Assembly: GCA_944470555.2 (NCBI GenBank)
Contig: OX104129.1
Span: forward strand, 49,509,998 to 49,573,997
Direction of reading: 5' to 3'
DNA from: Heterobilharzia americana
Lineage: Eukaryota > Platyhelminthes > Trematoda > Strigeidida > Schistosomatidae
DNA: 64,000 nt
Part shown: positions 56,751 through 64,000 of the stretch, one piece after another
Numbering within the stretch: the first letter of the stretch is position 1
How the letters are laid out: each line of letters opens with the position of its first letter
Made by a program: the position numbers and the translations under genes
Notes under the pieces: generated by a model
Databases searched by the model: none
What the model saw: only the letters and a program-made list of their open reading frames with translations
Told to the model about the DNA's origin: nothing

Positions 56751-58530
56751 TTTCTTCTGGATTTTCTAATCGATTTTATCGTTGAGATCAGTCTCTCTCA
56801 AAAATTCTTCTTTACGGCACTGTTCTAATTTTTATTCATCACCTAATTTTATGAAACGTTTTACCAAAAACCCAACAGATGCCTTACGGCTACTTTCTAC
56901 TTTTCACTTTTTAACTGTTTGCGAATAACTTTTGATAAATTTCAGTGTTCATGTCGATATGACTTAGCTGATATGACCTGAAACTCAGTTAAATGTTCTT
57001 TCTTTCCTTTTCTTATTAACGAAAACTGTTCATTTCAATTCTCAAATGTGAAAATTGATGACACTCTATTGTCTCGTTAACTTGCATTTTTATGAAAACT
57101 ACTACCATGTGTTTTTTGTAGTAACTATCACCAAGCTGTCCGGGAGATGATTATTCAGATTCAGAAACATTTGCAGTGAATACCATATCCTGAGGTTCAT
57201 AACTAATTGTACATTCAACCAAAAAAACAGCTATTTTTCCAAGGAGTTGGCTGTCAATAAGAATATCCGAAAGATTAGGTAACAGTTTTCTGTATGTCGT
57301 ACAGAATTTGGGCAGTTCCAGGGATTATATTCAACAACAAAAAATGATAGGTAATGCGACAGAGGCAGTAACTGACGCTAAGTGGCTGTAGGTAATCGAC
57401 TGGAAACGCTGGAACTCGAGATTGTTGGTACTAGTCAGTGAAGAGTACCTTCAGTCTCAAAACTAATAATACACATATATCCAAACCAACTTCCTGCACG
57501 GTTGCAGTTAAAGACTTTACCACGGAGCTAATCGCACAGCAGTTTACCTTTAGTAGATCTGAACTAGATACATTTTATTGGTCATTAAAGAGTTAATAAT
57601 GTTGTATCGTCTTGTCCTAAGTTTTAACCCAATTCAGCCGATTATTTTTCAGTGTTAGGCCAGGGAACTTATTATGATGAGTGGATAAGAGAAATGAGTT
57701 TGATTATTAAAAGAATGGCATGAATGGTAAAAAGTGTTCAAATTCTGAGAAAGAATCGAAATTTCTCCTGTCGAGCCCCGAGGTGACGAAATATGAAGGA
57801 AGAAGTGGAATAAGAAAAAAGTTAACGGTATACTCAGGAGGCTTAATTACAAAAGTTTCTTTTAGGACTGTGTAAAACTGGTTATGTAACAAGAGTTGTT
57901 CACACTAATAAAGAGTCATGCTATTCATACTTCTGAATGAACGGTGAGATTAAAGTAAGTGTCGATCGAAAATAAGCTGCTTGACGATGGAGCTGTTAGT
58001 ATCTTAAGCTGTACCACCAAGCGAATTCAAGTTCGACAGTACTTCGAAATATTATATATGTAGTTGAAAAAATGTGCAGTGGATGAACAGCTTTTGAAAG
58101 TGATTTCATCTGTAAAAAGGATTCACCTCTTTATTATATGCTTGTCCTAGGAATATTTGTAATAAACAAACCAGTTGCTGTGCATAAATTATTTACCAGG
58201 AATATAGGATCAAATGGGTAGTTAATTTGTAAACTAGTTACAATTCGCGTGGCTCACATCGACGTCTCAACTACCTAACTTTGATGTCAGTTGGCATTTC
58301 TTTGGGAAACATGCAGCTGAAATCATGAAGTGGGATCTCCAGACTAATGAAATTACCGCCTGAAAGTTGTGAGTAGTACTAGACTACTCATACAGACCTT
58401 CAGATTTTGCTAACCAGATCAAATTGAACTTGATACCAGATGCAGATACTGTTGGTGAGTTCGACCGCAAACTTGTGGAATAATCATCAGGCTAGTAAAA
58501 TCTACAGATCAGGTGTATTAGTTTCTCAAT
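56751..58530. other. Intergenic, nothing firm
   Basis: A 61-codon - frame at 57892-57707 has no domain. No repeat assigned. Confidence 0.35.
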
Positions 58531-58537
58531 CTTCGTA

Positions 58538-58750
58538 TTGTTTAAAGGTAAATACATGAAGGGTCAAGTTATGTTGATCTTGGTGACTAACAGAGGAATC
58601 CATGACGCACATTTAGTCCTATTTGGGACTCATCAATTGAATATACCTGTACCCCAGTCAGTGATGTTATTCCCACTGAGGCTCAAACCCAGTACCCATT
58701 GCTTCAAATGCCAAAGCGTTACCCACTAAGCCACTGTGGCACGAAAGCTA
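58538..58750 (-). repeat. Sm-alpha SINE, classic hammerhead subtype
   Basis: A tRNA-like head on the - strand (A box gtggcttagtggg near 58738; B box gggtttgagcct near 58686) is followed by the classic schistosome hammerhead sequence (58648-58595). It differs from the 53.6-kb subtype in stem II loop (AAAT) and stem III. Confidence 0.74.
58595..58648 (-). ncRNA. Hammerhead ribozyme relic (Sm-alpha subtype)
   Basis: Reads TTGATGAGTCCCAAATAGGA and then CTAAATGTGCGTC. Compared with the known active schistosome ribozyme, C3 is T and G12 is T (GAAA to TAAA). Both are catalytic positions, so this copy should be inactive. Confidence 0.75.
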
Positions 58751-59737
58751 CCTATTGTGCAACGTGTGTCAGTTGTTATGACACTTTTAATTGCCCGTTT
58801 CTTTACAGGGCCAATCAAATTTGTCACTATCAGAAATGCCAACACCTAGGTTGTGAAATATTATTCCGACGGAAACAGTTAACTTTTGATATGTATAAAC
58901 ACTGTTGATATTAGTTTTATAGCCTTTAGATTCTAGTTCTAATGAGAAATGCGATAACTGTTGGGGAGAAAAAAGTATGGCTTTCAGTAGAAGATAAAGC
59001 TATTATATCCTAAATCACCAATTCAGGTGACTAAATAAAGCAAGCAGCTAATTTGATTTCATATCCTTGTTCAACTCTGAATTCTTTTATCCAGCTATTT
59101 GATGAATGAAAAAGAGGGAGAGGGTTTTACTCCAATCTTCACCTCAGAGCACAGGTCTGACCCCGTCTACTTGTTTGTTATTATCTCTTGACCTAGGAGA
59201 GCGATCTCCTTACCAAGCAGAAAACATCTTAGCAACGCAACTATATGAAAACAAACACTCCTGCAGGACACACTGTTAACGCTGTTTTGGTGAATGAGAA
59301 AAACCAAAATTGATGACTTTTATTGTCCTACGTATATTAGTCAGTTCAGTAAGCAGTTTATCGAGTCAACAACGACTTTTAACTTTTCCAGTCATGCACA
59401 CAAACACGATTTTATTTCCTGTTTAAAACAATATTTAATTGCACTCACAATTTATTCGGCATAGATTAAACTGTCCGTTATATGTTATAGGCTGGAAAAG
59501 ATTAGTATAACTTGAACAGACTTTTGTTGGACATGACCTATTATTTAATATTATTACTAATATTACTATGATTATTGTATTATTCAGTTACACTAAGCTT
59601 TTCTGTTGTTCTGATTATAGTCCTAATCACTCATACTGAAATACAATATATGCATAAACCAAATTACCACTTTATATGGGGTGATCATTCACACAACACG
59701 TTAATTCCAAAAGTTGATTAAAGAAAATAACTTTGAT
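58751..59737. other. Intergenic, nothing recognised
   Basis: No feature supported. Confidence 0.35.
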
Positions 59738-60045
59738 CTATGAAGTCTTTGTGTTTTCGTTTGTGTATGTGTGTGTGTGTGTGTTTCTATGCGTATGCCT
59801 TGGGGCAACTGAAGTGAACAAAGGAGTCGAGATTTTTATTTGTTGATGTTTGTTGTACTGCATCAAATAGATCGATCTGTGTTGGCGAATGGACTGCAAT
59901 GCAGATTCCTCATTATTGTCTGAAGAGTCACAATACTTTAATTTGTTTGCTGGCGGATACCACTGGAATCCAGAATACGCTTTTCGTTTCATTGGAAGCT
60001 CGTTTGCCAACACAGGACGATCCAGTATAACAACTAAAAATTACA
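59738..60045 (-). CDS. Hypothetical ORF or terminal exon
   Basis: A - strand frame open from a possible acceptor (taatttttag, near 60045) to a stop at 59738. It includes ANELPMKRKAYSGFQWYPPA, then NKLKYCDSSDNNEESALQSI and a His/Thr-rich end made by the (GT)n tract. The first two-thirds look protein-like; the first ATG would be at about 59992. No domain is recognised and no other exon was found. Confidence 0.22.
59769..59784. repeat. (GT)n microsatellite
   Basis: A short perfect GT run. Confidence 0.9.
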
Positions 60046-60119
60046 GTTATCGATCAATAGTAGTTCATACCAGATGCACAGAGGGTAACTTTCATGTCTC
60101 AGTGTCCCAGTAGGCAATA

Positions 60120-60250
60120 ATTTGGTGTTTGAAACGATGGATGTAAGGCTGGATTCTCAGTAAGTACATTATCATATCCTAAGGTGCATTCACCTTCAGT
60201 TAACCAGTCCCGAACAGACAAAAGCCCGCCTCCTGGATTCCATTGCTAGC
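60120..60250 (+). repeat. Hammerhead repeat, decayed
   Basis: ttaaccagtcccgaacagac, then aaaagcccgcctcctggatt (60195-60245) aligns with the classic hammerhead and its stem I. CTGATGA is lost and GAAA reads AAAA. The 5' part resembles 55115-55160 and 41370-41415. Confidence 0.48.
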
Positions 60251-60905
60251 TACCGACAAGCGAATTATGACACAAAGCAGTAGAGACTTATAACGTATTA
60301 TCTCTTTCTGTAGCAATATGATACAATTTTGTCTGCAATTTCTGCTTAACGTCTTTGTTTAGCCAGTAAGAGGTTAAAAATACAATGTAGTGCGCAAAAC
60401 AGAAAGTTAAGTACTACTGTCGCCTTACTTGTAACCATTCACTGAACAATAAACGAGTATTTTACGATTGAAGCATCTTAGATGAAATCTTTTCCCAAAG
60501 AACGCTTACTTATTGAAACTTTCACGTTGGCTTTACCACCAGTTGAAACCCGGGAAACACTAAACACAACTGTTCCATGCTAGTTTTTGGCACTCTAGTA
60601 GTGTAAACCTACCGATGCATACGAAACTAAACCCTAGATTTTGATAGTTGTAGGTACTGAACCGGTGTCCTTCTAGCAAGCTTCGGTGCCTAAGTGTTGG
60701 CAGGGTCCAAAAGTGTTTTTCTGAGCGTATAAACAAGAGATTTTTACTTTTATGTTCATTATCCTCATGTCAGCTACTCAGTCAGATGTGATGCTGCTTT
60801 AAGTAGAAGTGAATTTCAGAGGGATCTGCTTATTACTAAGATTTTCTGAGATAGCATTGGCTTGTCTGATCAGAAATATCCTATCAGTTTATGTCAGCTC
60901 TCTAA
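60251..60905. other. Intergenic, nothing recognised
   Basis: No feature supported. Confidence 0.35.
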
Positions 60906-61040
60906 AATCAAATTTTGAGTTTCGTGGAAGGTAAGAGTGGAATGACGCCTGAACATGTTCCCTCTGAATGCAAAGTTCGCATTTGACCAACCTTATCACT
61001 ACAACTTCAGTTATGTAAAAGAAGGCTAACGGAACTGTGT
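60906..61040. repeat. Dispersed repeat, copy 2 (unknown family)
   Basis: Diverged match to 44285-44425. Confidence 0.45.
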
Positions 61041-62171
61041 GTCAGATTGATTTTAAAACACAATATACGAATACAATGGAAATCCCTAATTGTTTAAGAA
61101 CTTATAGTCTGAAGATATTTCCCTATAGTTACATCATCTAGTTGTAAACGTAAGTTAGTTTATCAAATCATAAGACGAGTAAATTAGTTTGATGTCCATG
61201 AGTTCTGTTCCCGAATATGCATTAATTTGTAGTTTGGAATTAGTTGCATTTAGAATGTTCTAAGCCTATATTTAAAGTGTTGTCAGAAAACAAGCTATAT
61301 TTGATTAGTCGATTCCAACGGCCATCCGAACAATCAGTACCCCAGTATGTCTACACCTCAAGAGTCATGCTTCATTACTTCATCAAAATCTTCTTTGTCC
61401 CAGGTTTGTATAGGATTAGTTCATTTGGAACTAAAACTCGTTGAAAAGAAAGCAGTAAGAGAAAAACATAATGGAACATTTATACTACAAGTAAACTGAA
61501 AGAATCAGAGACATCCAATAGTAATTTACAACAAAAGGGAAAGACTGTTCTAATAATGAATTTCGAATTCGATCATAGCGAAAATTTGACATAATCTTTG
61601 GTTTTTCTATTTTCAGTCATAACATTCCGTTATAAATTCGTTTCAGAGGTTATCAACATTTAACTGGATCAGTGTCTTGTCAGCTGTTTATAATAGTCTG
61701 TTCTTCTCATTGGCTTGTCTCCTTTTCTTGATGTCTCCTATGACTTCAGTCCCGTATAAATGATACAGAAACCAACGATGGAAAGCAGTGATGACGATTT
61801 CTGGGGACAAAGAAGCATTCAGATAACCAAAAGTTTATGGAGTATAAAAAATAACAATGGAAACGAAAAAATAACGTCTATAATCGGACTTAGTCCATCC
61901 AGATGATGTGGCTTCTTGGAAGAAAAACGCAAGTTATCTAACCGATGTTAACTAAACTGTGAATAAACTGTTGTTCCAAGTTAACAGTGGTTAATAGTCG
62001 TTTATAAGTAGTAGAATCTTTGTTAATCGGATAAAAAGTGTATGCTCCTCGTCTTAATGGTCTTACTGAATATTTTATCATTGAACCGCTGTTGGAAATG
62101 TTAGCAGTGGATAAGATAATATGAATTTCAGCTAGTCACTTAAATATTTTCGTAACTAAATGGCTACTTGT
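61041..62171. other. Intergenic, nothing recognised
   Basis: No feature supported. Confidence 0.35.
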
Positions 62172-62640
62172 CTCGTGACAAGTCACAGCTTCTATATAGT
62201 TTAGAAACTTGCCGCATCACGGAAAGCATTTCCAACAAACTACAAACATACATCAACAGCTGCCGCCTACGCTCAATACTGAAGACCACATGAACAGAAA
62301 GAATAAGCAACAAGGAACTCTGGCCTAGCAACGAACCAACCAACAACCTATCACCCAACAAGTATTCAGAAGAAAATGGAGATGGATTGGGCATACATTG
62401 AGAAGACCGATTGGGGACATTACGCGTCAGGCCAGGCCGTCGAGTGGAAACCGCATGGGAAACTACGAGTTGGTTGTCTGAGTTGAGGATGACGGGGAGG
62501 AAACCATGTGAGGAGGAAATGAAAGCTTCTGGGCGTTGGCAGAGCCAGGTTCAAAGGATTGCGGGAAACAGAGTGCAATGGAGAGGTGTTACTGAACCCT
62601 TTTGTCCCATTAGGGACCCAAGGGACAAATTATAATAATT
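62172..62640 (+). mobile_element. 5'-truncated RTE-like retrotransposon tail
   Basis: Reverse-complement match to 46743-47190: the post-RT coding text is broken across frames (motifs such as VEWKPHGKLRVG, MEMDWAYIEKTDWG) and ends in ggacccaagggacaaattataataat, the family's 3' end. No clear target duplication was read. Confidence 0.8.
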
Positions 62641-63470
62641 ATAATCTTGACAATTGTTCAGATTTTTGGGAGCTAAGACTGATCCCACCTCATTACATTT
62701 TCAGGCATCTTCGTTCGCTCACGCCTGTTTACCGCATAGAAATCAGTCTTAGAAACCTCCAGTAGATACGGTTCACTCTGCAACTCTAAAAATACCTAAT
62801 GGCAATCTCCTCACAACACTTTTTTGTGAACAGACAGTTTTTGAATAAATTATTATGAATTCAGTTATTTCGTGCATCCTCGTTAGTTGTATCTCTTTAC
62901 TTCGTTGCTGATAACATTCTATCACATTTTGACAGCAAAAATCACATCTTCATTAGAGAATTGGCTATGATTTTAACATTTGACAGACTTGTTTCAGTTT
63001 TATTTACAAATAACACCAAAATGGTATTTCCAATTTAATGAGATTAGTTTTCAACTGAATATGTTTTCCAAATATTATCTTTATTTGACACATGATTAAA
63101 GTGTCATAAATATTTCCAATCATTTATGATTAAAGGTTCCATGATAAATTTGAACAAAGCAAGAAGGATGAGATTTTTAGAGTAAAATGATATCATTTTA
63201 TTCCACGAATACACCTCAGTTACTGCATACAGTCTAAAAGTACAATGGTTATTAGCACATAAAATAATTTAAAATTCGGAAATCAATAATTTTAAGTTGT
63301 ACAACAAAATTATTTATAATCCATACTAAGTGTAAGAGGATTAGCTGTAAGGTATAAAAGAATGTAAGAAGGGAAAAATAATAATCAGTAAATGAGTAAA
63401 TAACGAACCATATGATTAAAATGAAAGATTCAAATCATAGTCACTAGGGGAGTGAGAGATTAACCACACT
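62641..63470. other. Intergenic, nothing recognised
   Basis: No feature supported. Confidence 0.35.
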
Positions 63471-64000
63471 CTCCTTCTGTATGGAGACGTCTGGCTGAAA
63501 GCACTTTTTAGCAAACGTTTCGACAATGTTCGCTAATCTAGACATTTTCTCTATGTCTATTAATTTTAAAGCACTCAAGATTCACATCTGATGTCCTGTG
63601 TGTACGAGGTGTCTGTCGACTGCACTGTTTAGAACTTTACTTCCTTTTAAGGACATATTCCTGAGGATATGCTCAGTGAACCGAATGGATCGCTTCCTTT
63701 CAGTTCTTTCAGCATACTTGGTACCACAAGTGCATGTGGCGTCATAAACACAGTTGGAGGTGACCTTATCAGGGTAACTGTTCACTTTTGACTAGTTCAA
63801 CGAGGATGCGTTGTGTGCTTACACAAGTTTAATTTCATGAAAGTTCATTCTCAGTGCTTCTTTGATTCTTGTATCTGTTCTCTTTGATGGTGCACTTACC
63901 TTGAATGTAAGGTGAACAAAAGCCTTCATCTTTCATACAGCTGGATATTTATTTTTCTCGACCTGTTCTTTTGCATACTTCATGATAGATCTCTTAGGAC
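63470..64000 (-). mobile_element. Second Penelope-like element fragment (GIY-YIG region)
   Basis: The - strand frame 63785-63582 contains NCVYDATCTCGTKYAERTER and then SIRFTEHI. This fits the Penelope-type GIY-YIG endonuclease pattern (C-x-C-G-x-x-Y-x-x-x-T-x-R ... R-x-x-EH), with the second signature tyrosine region partly changed (KYAERT for YIGxT). It breaks off before the domain's end at 63582. A tail-like region reading gaaacgtttgcta on the - strand lies near 63510-63520. It continues beyond the right edge of the window. It is a different family from the 47.3-kb insertion. Confidence 0.68.

Noticed and set aside
57707..57892. 61-codon - strand frame
   Set aside because: Short, hydrophobic, without recognisable family or splice sites.
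1..64000. CRISPR array, operons or ribosome-binding sites
   Set aside because: The DNA is eukaryotic (spliced gene, retroelements), and no direct-repeat and spacer pattern was seen.

Overview
The window reads as trematode nuclear DNA, most likely a Schistosoma blood fluke. The evidence is AT-rich DNA with long introns, tRNA-headed SINEs carrying hammerhead ribozymes (the Sm-alpha type known from schistosomes), RTE-like and Penelope-like retroelements, a Ty3/gypsy element and long (AT)n tracts. The species cannot be fixed from the sequence alone.

The only confident host gene is a CPEB of the CPEB2-4/orb2 subfamily on the + strand. Six exons (2491-4684, 7075-7164, 14410-14528, 19258-19372, 22389-22570, 26443-26667) join in frame with GT-AG introns to give 974 codons plus a stop. 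The layout is a long Ser/Asn/Gln-rich N-terminus, two RRMs and a C-terminal Cys/His zinc module. The ATG abuts a splice acceptor, so a 5' exon or a trans-spliced leader is likely. A T-rich tract of about 5 kb with many TTTTAT motifs follows the stop and ends at two AATAAA signals near 31.8 kb; it is probably the 3' UTR.

1-2.5 kb: upstream flank with the 3' end of a non-LTR element and a 5'-truncated RTE insertion that has a 14-bp target duplication. 2.5-26.7 kb: CPEB. Its introns hold a complete but broken gypsy element (9027-13481, sense strand, 4-bp duplication CTAT), non-LTR tails, several SINEs and long AT tracts. 26.7-31.9 kb: putative CPEB 3' UTR. 32-46.7 kb: mostly gene-poor DNA with SINE pieces and two weak exon or ORF candidates. 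46.7-50.8 kb: a long, decayed RTE-like element on the - strand, interrupted by a palindromic Penelope-like insertion with a 13-bp target duplication. 52.4-56.8 kb: a cluster of hammerhead SINEs, two with apparently intact ribozyme cores. 58-64 kb: an older hammerhead SINE, another RTE tail and a second Penelope-like endonuclease fragment.

The most interesting pattern is structural. Hammerhead SINEs repeatedly occur as head-to-head inverted pairs with their 3' tails outward, and the Penelope-like insertion at 47301-48008 has the same geometry (two 298-bp arms around a 66-bp loop). This suggests a shared way of making snap-back insertions, possibly the Penelope machinery mobilising hammerhead SINEs. 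That link is inference.
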